Of a DNA stretch of 64,000 nt, positions 55,219 through 63,719 are shown piece after piece. Source of the stretch: Salinibacterium sp. UTAS2018. Lineage in GTDB: Bacteria > Actinomycetota > Actinomycetes > Actinomycetales > Microbacteriaceae. The position numbers were made by a program, and so were the translations under genes. The stretch lies in NCBI RefSeq assembly GCF_004118935.1, contig NZ_CP035375.1, positions 2,852,001 to 2,916,000 on the forward strand, given 5' to 3'. Each line of letters starts with the position of its first letter. The stretch's first letter is position 1. Under the pieces are notes generated by a model. It ran no database searches. It was given only the letters and a program-made list of their open reading frames with translations, and was not told the DNA's origin.

Positions 55219-56967
55219 TCAGCGGCGCTGAGAAGGCCGTTGCAGCCGCTCGTTCGCGGACAGCGCTGGAGTGCGTACAAGAAGTAGTAGAGATCCGACG
55301 AGCAAGAGAAGGGCTCCTGTCGCTGCGGATGCCGCGATCGAGGAGCCGGTGTAGGCCAGCGCGGGGCTAGCCGCCGACGTCGTTTCCACGCCTGCGACGC
55401 TCGGAACCTCCGGCACTTCGGGCACTTCGGGCACCTCGGGGGTGACTACAGGGGCAACGAGGAGCACCGTCGACTGGTTCGACAGGGCTGTGGTCTGCTC
55501 CGACGTCACGGTAGCGACATTACTGAGATCGCTCGATTGATCGGTGACGACGAGAGTTGCCTCGCAGGAACCAGTTGCGCCCGGTGCGAGGGTGTTAGCC
55601 AGCGCAGCGCAATCGAGGCTCAGGCCCGGAAGGCTCGTGGCGACATCCACTGCAGTGAGAGTGGTGTTGCCGTCATTCGTGATGGCAATGGTGAAAACAA
55701 GAGTGTCGCCCGCGGCGGTGAAAGTCGATACGTTCGCGGTCTGCGTCGCCGTCAGCGCGGGCACCTGAGTGATCGCTGTGGTGGCGGTATCGGCTTCGGA
55801 CGTCACTGTCTCGCCCCAGGCGTCGCCGGAGACGGTGGCCGAGTTGGTGTAGCTGCCGGCATCGATCTCACCTTGAGTCACGGCATGCTCGGCGGTGCAG
55901 GTCATGGTTGCGTCGACGGCGAGGGTGGTCGCTGGGCACGACAGGTTCTGAGCACCAGCGTCATCGATCTCGACGTTGTCGAGCGCGAGTGTTCCGGTGT
56001 TGGTTACGAGAAAGGTGTAATCGATGAGGTCGCCCACGTTAGTGGCGGTCACGGGCAACTCTGCAGCGCTCTTATCGATCGTGAGGTCGGCGGTGCCGTC
56101 CACGACTGAGGGGCCGATGAAGCTCATGCCTTCGCGCTTGGCGTCGCCCGTGGCGTCTTCATCGCCGACGATGACAACCATTCGATAAACCGGAGTCGCG
56201 AGATCTGCGGTGAAGCCAACCCAGCGTGTGCCCTCATTGCCACACCCATCGTCTGAGTTCGAGCACAGCGATTGATCTCCGATAGGGGCGATCTCCGATT
56301 CAGAGAGCAGAGTGTCGTCGGCCGAGTACAGTCGCAGCAGTGCCGGCACTCCCAGGCCATCGGTGCGTGTTTCGAGGTCGCCGAACCAGGCGCCAAAGCC
56401 CAGAACGCCGGTGGAGAACCGGAACTCAACGCCGTCTCGAGTGTCGGCGTTGTCGCCACTGTTGCTGGAGGCGCCGTAGCTATAACCGGTCGTCGCGGTG
56501 CAGCCTTGGAGAAGCGTGGGGCGCGGGGCGCCGTCTTGGAGCGTGTCTCCGCCTCCGGTGCACTGAGCTTTGCCTTGCGTCGCAGCGCTGCTGACTCCGA
56601 AGAAGGTCACCTGCGCGTCGGTGTTATACATCGTGTGTTCCACAGAAACTGTGGTGCCGGCCGGAGTGGTGCCGATGACTCCGGTCACTAACCGATTATT
56701 GGGGCCGGCAATATCGAAGGGCGCGGGCACTATGCCCCCGCGCGTTGTGACGGCAGCAGCCCACGTGTCGCGAAGTTCTTGCGCGGCAAGGTGGCTGGCG
56801 ATGCTGCCTCCGTTTACCTCGTCAGAGATGCTGTCGTAGGTCGCTGCGGATGCTGGGAGCGCTCCGAGCGCAACCAGGGCAACAGAAACGGCCGCGGCCA
56901 CAGCGGCTTTCGGCGCGAACGCGCGCTGTCGGGGTGCGACAGCGGGAACAAGAATCGGGTTTTTCAT
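55219..56967 (-). CDS. Sortase-type surface protein with DUF11-like repeat domains
   Basis: A 582-residue secreted protein. Residues 1-42 are a signal peptide (AAVSVALVALGALPASA-A). Residues 45-290 form a unique domain with several Cys pairs; residues 300-500 hold two DUF11/DUF7507-like beta domains (LIDYTFLVTNTGTLALDNVE and LVFTIAITNDGNTTLTAVDV). A VPEVPEVPEVP linker precedes the sorting region: LAYTG, a hydrophobic helix (AATGALLLLVGSLLLLV) and a basic tail (ERLQRPSQRR). LAYTG fits the LAxTG signal of class E sortases. No sortase gene is in the window. It is probably anchored to the cell wall; its ligand is unknown. Confidence 0.82.
   Translation of the reverse strand: MKNPILVPAVAPRQRAFAPKAAVAAAVSVALVALGALPASAATYDSISDEVNGGSIASHLAAQELRDTWAAAVTTRGGIVPAPFDIAGPNNRLVTGVIGTTPAGTTVSVEHTMYNTDAQVTFFGVSSAATQGKAQCTGGGDTLQDGAPRPTLLQGCTATTGYSYGASSNSGDNADTRDGVEFRFSTGVLGFGAWFGDLETRTDGLGVPALLRLYSADDTLLSESEIAPIGDQSLCSNSDDGCGNEGTRWVGFTADLATPVYRMVVIVGDEDATGDAKREGMSFIGPSVVDGTADLTIDKSAAELPVTATNVGDLIDYTFLVTNTGTLALDNVEIDDAGAQNLSCPATTLAVDATMTCTAEHAVTQGEIDAGSYTNSATVSGDAWGETVTSEADTATTAITQVPALTATQTANVSTFTAAGDTLVFTIAITNDGNTTLTAVDVATSLPGLSLDCAALANTLAPGATGSCEATLVVTDQSSDLSNVATVTSEQTTALSNQSTVLLVAPVVTPEVPEVPEVPEVPSVAGVETTSAASPALAYTGSSIAASAATGALLLLVGSLLLLVRTPALSANERLQRPSQRR
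55405..55441 (-). repeat. GGCACTTCG-type repeats encoding EVP units
   Basis: Four copies of a 9-base unit encode the repeated E-V-P linker of the surface protein. Confidence 0.65.
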
Positions 56968-57097
56968 TGTGAATCCTTAAACGTGACGTCGCTTCGGATG
57001 CAACCGATCACCTCTTTAGACTATCGCCACCAGCACTTTGATTCAGGACCCATTTCGGGTGACCGAGTTCGGGTGGCGCGCATCGAGGGAGAATCGC

Positions 57098-57490
57098 ATG
57101 ATCGACGTACTCAACAACGTAGAAGCAATCACCGTTTTTTCAGATGACGTGGCGCTGTCGCGAGAGTTCTATACGGCGGTGTTTTCCGCCTCGGTGATTT
57201 TCGAAGACGAGGTGTCCTGCATGTTTAAGGTGGGCACGCTGGTGGTGAATGTGCTCGCGCGAAGTGAGGCTGCTGAGTTGATCGGGCCCGCAGCCGTTTC
57301 GGAGCCAGGGGCTGCGGCATCCGTCATGCTCACCGTCAATGTACCCGATGCGGATGCCGCGTGCGCCGCCGTGCGCGAGCGTGGCGTCGAGCTCGTGAAT
57401 GGGCCCGTCGATCGGCCATGGGGTCGCCGCACTGCGGTGTTTCTCGATCCGTCGGGGCTGCCGTGGGAGCTCGCGCAGGAGCTGGGCTAG
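57098..57490 (+). CDS. VOC/glyoxalase-family protein
   Basis: A 130-residue single-domain protein of the vicinal oxygen chelate superfamily (beta-alpha-beta-beta-beta modules): VEAITVFSDDVALSREFYTA at the start, VGTLVVNVL in the centre, ADAACAAVRERGVEL before the second module, and WGRRTAVFLDPSGLPWELAQ at the end, where the Glu is a usual metal ligand. Members act as glyoxalases, dioxygenases or drug-binding proteins; the role here is unknown. ATG 57098 has GGGAG upstream; the frame is open earlier. Its stop interlocks with that of the convergent small membrane gene. Confidence 0.8.
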   Translation: MIDVLNNVEAITVFSDDVALSREFYTAVFSASVIFEDEVSCMFKVGTLVVNVLARSEAAELIGPAAVSEPGAAASVMLTVNVPDADAACAAVRERGVELVNGPVDRPWGRRTAVFLDPSGLPWELAQELG

Positions 57491-57759
57491 TTCTCGCGGG
57501 GGGCCTTAGCTGGCCGCTCAATCTTGAGCATGACGAGGGCGCCGACGATCAGCACGGGGCCAATGAGGCGCGCGAGTTGGCCGAGAGATTCCACGCCCGA
57601 GGTGAGAACCCCTACGAACTGCTGAGTCATCGGAAAGTTGATCGCCTGCACCCCGAGGTAGAGGGCCGGGATGATGAAGTCGAACACAATGAAGCTGATC
57701 GCCGTGAGAGCGACTCCCGCCCAGAAAGCGATTTTGGGGCGAAGAAGTTGATCGATCAT
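57487..57759 (-). CDS. Small two-span membrane protein
   Basis: A 90-residue protein with hydrophobic segments IAFWAGVALTAISFIVFDFIIP (residues 10-31) and ARLIGPVLIVGALVMLK (residues 63-79), separated by an amphipathic stretch. I do not recognise a named family. AGGAG lies 8 bases before the ATG, showing a leadered message. Its stop is interlocked with the VOC gene (shared CTAG). Confidence 0.7.
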   Translation of the reverse strand: MIDQLLRPKIAFWAGVALTAISFIVFDFIIPALYLGVQAINFPMTQQFVGVLTSGVESLGQLARLIGPVLIVGALVMLKIERPAKAPREN

Positions 57760-57859
57760 TCGTAGCTCCTGTGTTTCGTGGGCGTAACAGTTTCAGGGTA
57801 ACCCGCCGAGAGTCTGCGGCGAGAGATAAATGAATAATCCTAATGACGGATGCCGGGGT

Positions 57860-57871
57860 TAGGTTTAACGC
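57860..57871 (+). promoter_or_regulatory. nadE -10 box, leaderless
   Basis: TAGGTT (57860-57865) lies 6 bases before the nadE ATG and no ribosome site is present. Confidence 0.5.
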
Positions 57872-58696
57872 ATGACTTCGTTGCAGGCGCGCATCATTGC
57901 TGACTTGAACACCCAGCCCACGATTGATTCCGCTGGCCAGATTCGCCGGCGCATCGAGTTCCTCAAGGAGTACCTGAAGGCCTCGCACGCCAAGGGACTC
58001 GTGTTGGGCATCAGCGGCGGTCAAGATTCGTCGTTAGCTGGCCGCATTTGCCAGCTCGCGGTTACTGAGCTGCGCGCCGACGGGGTCGAGGCCCAGTTCG
58101 TGGCCGTGCGTTTGCCGCACGGGGTGCAACGCGACGAAGACGATGCGCAATTGGCACTCGATTTTATTGAGGCCGACCGCGAAGTGACCTTCAACATCCA
58201 GCGTGCCGTCGACGGTATCGCCGCTGAGTTCGCGGATGCCGTGGGCGAGCCAATCACGGACTTCAACAAGGGCAACGTCAAGGCTCGCGAGCGCATGGTG
58301 GCGCAGTACGCCATAGCCGGGCAGCTCGGCTACCTCGTGGTCGGGACCGACCACGCCGCCGAAGCCGTCACGGGCTTCTTCACCAAGTTCGGCGACGGTG
58401 GCGCCGACGTGCTGCCGCTCACGGGCCTCACCAAGCGTCAAGGTAAGCAGCTCCTCATCCACCTCGATGCTCCCGAGCGTCTCTACGAAAAGGTGCCGAC
58501 CGCAGACCTGCTCGACCACACGCCCGGCCAGGCGGATGAGGCCAACCTCGGCGTCACCTACGAGCACATCGATGATTACCTTGAGGGCCTCGACGTGCCC
58601 GCCGAGGCTGCCGCCGACATCGAGCAGAAGTACCTCAACACTCGCCACAAGCGTTCAGTACCCGTCTCTATGTACGACGAGTGGTGGACTGCCTAA
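57872..58696 (+). CDS. nadE: NH3-dependent NAD+ synthetase
   Basis: A 274-residue enzyme that amidates nicotinic acid adenine dinucleotide to NAD+ using ammonia and ATP, the last step of NAD synthesis. The PP-loop is [13 protein letters not shown] (about residues 46-58). [35 protein letters not shown] and [27 protein letters not shown] are signatures of the ammonia-using type; no glutaminase domain is present. Length equals that of E. coli NadE. The ATG is preceded by a TAGGTT box at 6 bases. It is monocistronic and convergent with the peptidase gene. Confidence 0.96.
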   Translation: MTSLQARIIADLNTQPTIDSAGQIRRRIEFLKEYLKASHAKGLVLGISGGQDSSLAGRICQLAVTELRADGVEAQFVAVRLPHGVQRDEDDAQLALDFIEADREVTFNIQRAVDGIAAEFADAVGEPITDFNKGNVKARERMVAQYAIAGQLGYLVVGTDHAAEAVTGFFTKFGDGGADVLPLTGLTKRQGKQLLIHLDAPERLYEKVPTADLLDHTPGQADEANLGVTYEHIDDYLEGLDVPAEAAADIEQKYLNTRHKRSVPVSMYDEWWTA

Positions 58697-58726
58697 CTCG
58701 CTAGGGCGCTGCGTGAGCGTCCGCGA

Positions 58727-61054
58727 TCAGTGTGCTGAGGGGCGCGTCACATCCACCATCCACGCATAGTTGAAGGCACGCTCCCGCCAGGCGTCGTAGC
58801 GGCCGGAGACGCCGCCGTGGCCCGCCGCCATCTCGGTCTTGAGCAGAGCATCCGCCCCCACCTCACGCAGTCGGGCAACCCATTTGGCGGGCTCGACATA
58901 GAGCACGCGGGTGTCGTTGAGGGAGGTCACCGCGAGAATCGGTGGGTAGTGAGTGTCGTGCACATTCTCTAGTGGTGAGTACGACTTCATGTAGTGGTAG
59001 ACCTCTTCGTTATGCAGGGGGTCGCCCCACTCGTCCCACTCGATAACCGTCAGCGGTAATGAGGGGTCGAGGATCGACGTGAGCGGGTCGACGAACGGGA
59101 CAACCGCAAGGATGCCCGAGAACAGCTGCGGGGCGAGGTTCGCGACGGCGCCCATGAGCAGGCCGCCAGCGCTTCCGCCCTCGGCAACGAGACGGTCGCT
59201 TGACGTCGTATCGATGTCGATAAGGTGGTGAGCGCACGCCACAAAGTCGGTGAACGTGTTGCGCTTGTGCAGCTTCTTGCCGCCCTCGTACCAGGTGCGG
59301 CCCAGCTCACCACCGCCGCGCACGTGTGCGACAGCGAACACCATGCCGCGGTCGAGCAGGCTCAGGCGGCCAACGGTGAAGCCCGGGTCGATACTGATTT
59401 CATACGAGCCATAGCCGTAGAGCACGGTCGGCGCCGGGGTGCCCGGTTCCACGAGGTCGTTGCGGTACACGAGCGAGATCGGCACCCGAGTGCCGTCGGA
59501 GGCGGTGGCCCATTCCCGACGCTGGGTGTACAGCGCGGGGTCAAAGTGACCAAGCACCGGCTGCTGTTTGCGCACGACCAGCTCGTTGTCATCCACGAGG
59601 TAGTCGTACACGATGGTCGGGGTGACGAAACTGCCGTAGCTGAGACGGATGCTCGGCTGTTTCCACTCGGGGTTCGAGCTGAGACCCACGGTGAAGAGTT
59701 CGTCGTCGAACTTCAGTTCGTGGGGAGTGTCTTCGTAGCGCCCGCCATGCTTCGGAACGATCGCCACCGCCACGCGCGTGAGGCCCTCGCGGCGGTACTC
59801 GATCGCCACGAAATCCTTGAAGGCATCCACACCCTCGAGGCGCACCGCTTCGTTGTGGGGGAGTATCACACGGCGCTCGCCGAGCGGATCCGCCGCCGCA
59901 ACGCTCACAAGCTCGAAGTTGATCGCATCCTTGTTGTGCACGATCAGCAGGCGATCCTGCGTGCCGACGATCACGTGCTCGACGTCGTACTCGACGCCGA
60001 CCTCGCGCGGCCACACGACCTCGAACTCACCGGTCGGATCGCTCGTGTCGAGCAGTCGCGTCTCGCTCGTCAGACGTGAACCCGCTTCAATCGCCAAATA
60101 CTTGCCACTTCGCGAACGACCTACGCCCACCCAGAAACTCTCGTCGGGCTCATGAAACACCTGCACCGCGGATGCCGCAGCCGTGCCCAACTCGTAGCGC
60201 CAGACAGTATCGGGGCGCCACGCATCATCCACCGTCGTATAGAAGACGTACTTGCCCGTGGCGTCCAAGAGCGCGCCTCCCGCGGTGCCCGGAATCTCAT
60301 CAGGGAGGTCATCGGCGGCGCTGAAGCGGATGACGTTGTTCGCGCTCGCAGCGGCGTCGCCAGCGCCGGTGTCATCTGTGGTGTAGCTCGTGCCGGCGCT
60401 CGCGGCAGCCGTCACATCGCCGAGCTGACGTACGCGCAGCGTGTAACGCTCGTCGCCCTCGATGTCGACGCCGTAAAGCAGCAGCGTGCCGTCGTCGCTC
60501 AGCGAGAAGGAGCCCAGGCTGAAGAAGTCGTGCCCCTCGGCTTCGACGTTATCGTCGAGCAGGATCTGCTCGCCGGGAAGCGTGCGGGGAACGGCGGCGA
60601 CGGCCGCGTCGGCACCATCCGCAGCAGCGTTGCCAACGGTTCCAGCGTCACCAGCAACGGGCCCAGCAATCGTCGGCGGCGTCCAGTCATCCTCCCCAGC
60701 GATCGGCGCGCGGCAGTGAATCGGGTACTGCTTGCCCTCTTCAGTGCGACTGAAGTACCACCACTGCCCGCGACGAACCGGAACGCTCAGGTCGGTCTCT
60801 TGCGTGCGGCCCTTGATCTCTTCGAAGATCTGCTCCTGCAACACACTGAGGTGACTCGTGCGGGCGGCCGTGTACGCGTTCTCGGCATGGAGATGCGCGA
60901 GGGTGTCGGGGCTCTCTTTGTCGCGCATCCACTCGTAGTTGTCGACGTAGTGGTCGCCATGCTGGAGGCGTTCTGCGGGAATCTTCGCGGCTTCAGGAGG
61001 GGTGAGCATGACTTCAGCGTATGCCCGATTGCTGGGCGCCGGGAGTGCGATCAT
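58727..61054 (-). CDS. Prolyl oligopeptidase-family protease (oligopeptidase B-like, S9A)
   Basis: A 775-residue cytoplasmic serine peptidase that cuts short peptides, probably after basic residues. Residues 1-75 and 480-775 form the alpha/beta hydrolase domain; a seven-bladed propeller lies between. Catalytic residues: Ser in AEGGSAGGLLMG, Asp in SLNDTRVLYVEPAKW, His in AAGHGGVSGR. HYVDNYEWMRDKE is the family start. An Ala/Gly-rich insertion (about residues 130-160, GTVGNAAADGADAAVAAVPR) is unusual for the family. ATG 61054 is taken; an internal Met 16 residues later is possible. Divergent from the sulfurtransferase gene with 28 bases between starts. Confidence 0.9.
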   Translation of the reverse strand: MIALPAPSNRAYAEVMLTPPEAAKIPAERLQHGDHYVDNYEWMRDKESPDTLAHLHAENAYTAARTSHLSVLQEQIFEEIKGRTQETDLSVPVRRGQWWYFSRTEEGKQYPIHCRAPIAGEDDWTPPTIAGPVAGDAGTVGNAAADGADAAVAAVPRTLPGEQILLDDNVEAEGHDFFSLGSFSLSDDGTLLLYGVDIEGDERYTLRVRQLGDVTAAASAGTSYTTDDTGAGDAAASANNVIRFSAADDLPDEIPGTAGGALLDATGKYVFYTTVDDAWRPDTVWRYELGTAAASAVQVFHEPDESFWVGVGRSRSGKYLAIEAGSRLTSETRLLDTSDPTGEFEVVWPREVGVEYDVEHVIVGTQDRLLIVHNKDAINFELVSVAAADPLGERRVILPHNEAVRLEGVDAFKDFVAIEYRREGLTRVAVAIVPKHGGRYEDTPHELKFDDELFTVGLSSNPEWKQPSIRLSYGSFVTPTIVYDYLVDDNELVVRKQQPVLGHFDPALYTQRREWATASDGTRVPISLVYRNDLVEPGTPAPTVLYGYGSYEISIDPGFTVGRLSLLDRGMVFAVAHVRGGGELGRTWYEGGKKLHKRNTFTDFVACAHHLIDIDTTSSDRLVAEGGSAGGLLMGAVANLAPQLFSGILAVVPFVDPLTSILDPSLPLTVIEWDEWGDPLHNEEVYHYMKSYSPLENVHDTHYPPILAVTSLNDTRVLYVEPAKWVARLREVGADALLKTEMAAGHGGVSGRYDAWRERAFNYAWMVDVTRPSAH

Positions 61055-61082
61055 AGAGCTACCTCAATGATCGGAGTCTCGG

Positions 61083-61943
61083 ATGCCTCACCCCCTCGTC
61101 ACCGCGAATGAACTCGCCGCGCTGCTCGACGACGCTGCGAACGGGGGAGCACCGGTGCGGGTTCTCGATGTGCGCTGGAGCTTGGGTGGGCCGGCCGGCC
61201 GGCCTCTCTATGAGGAGGGACATATTCCCAGCGCGGTCTATGTTGATCTCGACACCGAGCTGGCGCGCCACGGTGAACCAGAAGAGGGTCGTCATCCGCT
61301 GCCCACGGTCGACGCTTTTCAGGCTGCCGTGCGCCGCTGGGGGATCAACGATGGCGACACCGTTGTGGTCTATGACGACTGGAACAGCCTCGCCGCCTGC
61401 CGCGCCTGGTGGCTGCTGCGCTACATGGGCATCGAGAATGTGCAGGTGCTCGACGGTGCCCTCTCTGCGTGGACGGCGGCCGGGCATCCGCTCGCTATCG
61501 GCGCCGACGACATGACCGCCGTTGAGCCGGGCACGGCAGCCCTCAGTGCCGGCAACGAGCCTGCCTTGAGCGCGGATGACGCTGCCGCGCTCGCCGAAAC
61601 CGGCGTGCTGCTGGATGCCCGTGCAGGCGAGCGCTACCGCGGCGAGGTCGAGCCGATCGATCCGCGAGCCGGTCACATTCCCGGGGCTATCAGTGCGCCC
61701 ACTTCCGGCAACCTCGGTGAAGACGGCCAGTTCTTAGACTCCGAAGCGCTCCGCGAACGGTACGAAGCCCTCGGCGTGAGCGTCGACCGGGCAGTCGGTG
61801 TGTATTGCGGTTCGGGCGTCACGGCCGCGCACGATGCGCTCGCGCTCACCGTCGCAGGATTCCGCCCGGCGCTGTTCCCCGGCTCGTGGTCGGCGTGGTC
61901 GAACCAGCCGGAGCGCCCGGTCGCAACAGGCGCGACGCCGTAG
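61083..61943 (+). CDS. Rhodanese-type sulfurtransferase (3-mercaptopyruvate type)
   Basis: A 286-residue protein of two rhodanese domains. Domain 1 (residues 1-150) is inactive, with VVYDDWNSLAACRAWWLLRY; domain 2 holds the active-site loop YCGSGVTA around residue 240. The CGSGVT loop points to 3-mercaptopyruvate rather than thiosulfate as donor. It transfers sulfur to cyanide or thiols in the cytoplasm. GATCGGAG lies before ATG 61083 and may act as the ribosome site. A long inverted repeat lies between it and the convergent permease gene. Confidence 0.88.
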   Translation: MPHPLVTANELAALLDDAANGGAPVRVLDVRWSLGGPAGRPLYEEGHIPSAVYVDLDTELARHGEPEEGRHPLPTVDAFQAAVRRWGINDGDTVVVYDDWNSLAACRAWWLLRYMGIENVQVLDGALSAWTAAGHPLAIGADDMTAVEPGTAALSAGNEPALSADDAAALAETGVLLDARAGERYRGEVEPIDPRAGHIPGAISAPTSGNLGEDGQFLDSEALRERYEALGVSVDRAVGVYCGSGVTAAHDALALTVAGFRPALFPGSWSAWSNQPERPVATGATP

Positions 61944-62030
61944 CCGCGACGCTGTAGCGGCAACTTCCTAGCCGAGGCATCCGCTCGAGTCATTCGGCGC
62001 CACTCATCTTTAACGCGAACTCCTCTTAAC

Positions 62031-62073
62031 CGCGAAGGGCCCCAACACCACCACAGTGTTGGGGCCCTTCGCG
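62031..62073. terminator. Long inverted repeat between the sulfurtransferase and permease genes
   Basis: CGCGAAGGGCCCCAACAC pairs perfectly with GTGTTGGGGCCCTTCGCG (18 bases) across a 7-base loop, between convergent genes, and ends 7 bases before the permease stop. T-runs are short, so it may work mainly as a very stable stem. Confidence 0.8.
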
Positions 62074-62080
62074 TGGATCG

Positions 62081-63577
62081 TTAGGAGATAACGTCTTGCA
62101 GCAGTTCTTCGTGGAGGTCCTTGCGAACCATCGACACAACGTAGCCGATCACCAGGGCGATGAAGGGCGACAGTACGAGGAACCAACCGAAGGCATTGAG
62201 GCCGAAGGCGGTCACGGTCGGGTCGACTCCCTCAGCGAGCGTGAGGTCACCGGCGAGGAGGCCGAAGCGTGACATCAGCAGGTACTCGGCGAGCACGAGT
62301 CCGATGAATGCCAAGACCGGCGCAATCATCGTCACGAAGATGTTTTCGGTGCCCTTGTTCTTGAGGAAGAAGCTGATGATCGCGACGCAGACGAGCGCTT
62401 CGATCAGCACAATCGCCACTACGGCGAGACCACTGAACCAGAAGAACATGTTGCCGACGGGGTCGAGCTGGAATGCGGCGAACAGCACGATGACAACACC
62501 GCTAATGATCGACACGATGATGGATGCGCGACCGGGGGCTCCGCGACCGTTCACGGTTCCCACCGAGCTCGCCAATACGCCACCGCGGCCAAGCGCGAAG
62601 AGGTAGCGGCTTGCGGCGTTCTGGAAAGCGAGCAGTCCAGCAAACATGCTCGTGAGCACGAGGATGCTCATCAGCGTCGCAAGCCACGGGCCGACGTATT
62701 CGCTCGCGAGCGTGAAGAGTACAGCGGCGGGGTCTTCGAGGCCGCCTGAACGTTCGAGCGTCTGGTCAATAACGTTCGAGGCGCCCATTCCCGTAACAAG
62801 GGCGAAAGCGGTGAAGGCAAACAGCACAGTGATGAGGCCAACAGCGAGGTAGGTGGCGCGCGGTACGGCACGCTTCGGGTTGACACTTTCTTCGCCGTAG
62901 ATAGCGGTTGCTTCGAAGCCGATGAAGGATGCAAACGCAAACGCGAAGGCGATACCGGCGGAACCGGCAAGACCACCGGCAAGGATGAGATCGGGCGAGA
63001 ACGATGCACCCCAGTTGAGTCCTTCTGGCCCACCGTCGGCGAGGATCGCAACAGCAGCGATCACAAGAACGATGAGTTCGGCGATCATCAGCACACCGAG
63101 CACCTTGGCGCCGATGTCGACGCGCAACAGCGAGAGTGCGGTGACGGCGATCCACGCGAGGAGAGTCCAGGCCCACCAAGGGAGGAGCCCGACTTGCCCG
63201 GCCATGACGCCGCCGAAGAATCCGTAGATGGCGAGCTGGATGGTGAGGTACGCGAGGATCGACACGAACGACGAGGCGATCCCGGCGTGGCGGCCGAGCC
63301 CACGACCGACGTAAGCGAAGAAGGCGCCGGTGTTGGTGACGCGTTGGCTCATCGCGGCGTAGCCGACGCTGAACAAGAGAAGCACGATGCCGGCGAAGAG
63401 GTAGGCGCCGGGGGCGGCGGCTCCGTTACCCAGAACGATAGCGACGGGAACGGCGCCGGTCATTCCGAGAAGTGGCGCGGCGGCGGCCACGACAAAGAAG
63501 ACGATTCCGATTACGCCGAGTCGCCCTTTGCGCAGGGTTCGATCGGGGCTTTCCTGGGATTTTTGGTCAAGCGCCAT
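62081..63577 (-). CDS. APC-superfamily amino acid permease
   Basis: A 498-residue, 12-helix transporter of the amino acid-polyamine-organocation family. LRKGRLGVIGIVFFVVAAAAPL at the N-terminus is helix 1 with the Gly-rich unwound segment; FIGFEATAIYGEESVNPKRAVP (about residues 220-242) is the consensus amphipathic region. NTGAFFAYVGRGLGRHAG follows the family pattern after helix 2. ATG 63577 (MALDQKSQESPD) is chosen because GAGGAG lies 9 bases upstream; the frame stays open to 63640. The substrate is unknown. It is divergent from an acetoacetate-decarboxylase-like gene with paired repeats between them. Confidence 0.88.
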   Translation of the reverse strand: MALDQKSQESPDRTLRKGRLGVIGIVFFVVAAAAPLLGMTGAVPVAIVLGNGAAAPGAYLFAGIVLLLFSVGYAAMSQRVTNTGAFFAYVGRGLGRHAGIASSFVSILAYLTIQLAIYGFFGGVMAGQVGLLPWWAWTLLAWIAVTALSLLRVDIGAKVLGVLMIAELIVLVIAAVAILADGGPEGLNWGASFSPDLILAGGLAGSAGIAFAFAFASFIGFEATAIYGEESVNPKRAVPRATYLAVGLITVLFAFTAFALVTGMGASNVIDQTLERSGGLEDPAAVLFTLASEYVGPWLATLMSILVLTSMFAGLLAFQNAASRYLFALGRGGVLASSVGTVNGRGAPGRASIIVSIISGVVIVLFAAFQLDPVGNMFFWFSGLAVVAIVLIEALVCVAIISFFLKNKGTENIFVTMIAPVLAFIGLVLAEYLLMSRFGLLAGDLTLAEGVDPTVTAFGLNAFGWFLVLSPFIALVIGYVVSMVRKDLHEELLQDVIS

Positions 63578-63613
63578 AGTGAAACTCCTCATTGAGTTCT
63601 GAATCAAGTCGTC

Positions 63614-63719
63614 CGTATCCGAACGAGTTGCGTTCAACAATGGCGAAGACAGGGTGTCTTAGTCAAGCGTTTTCAGAAATTCATTCGGATACGAACCGTT
63701 TTGGGCTACACTCTGGCGC
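63614..63719. promoter_or_regulatory. Divergent region of the permease and decarboxylase-like genes with paired operators
   Basis: CGTATCCGAA (63614-63623) and TTCGGATACG (63684-63693) are perfect inverted copies 60 bases apart; the second extends to the palindrome TTCG-GATA-CGAA (63684-63695). TACACT (63707-63712) is the -10 box of the plus-strand gene, 7 bases before its ATG. The arrangement suggests a regulator bound at two sites. Confidence 0.6.

Noticed and set aside
55195..55220. CTAGCTAGCTAACTAGC run between the SDR and surface-protein genes as a possible attachment site
   Set aside because: It is a short palindromic stop-rich junction with no integrase, no second copy seen and no flanking mobile gene.
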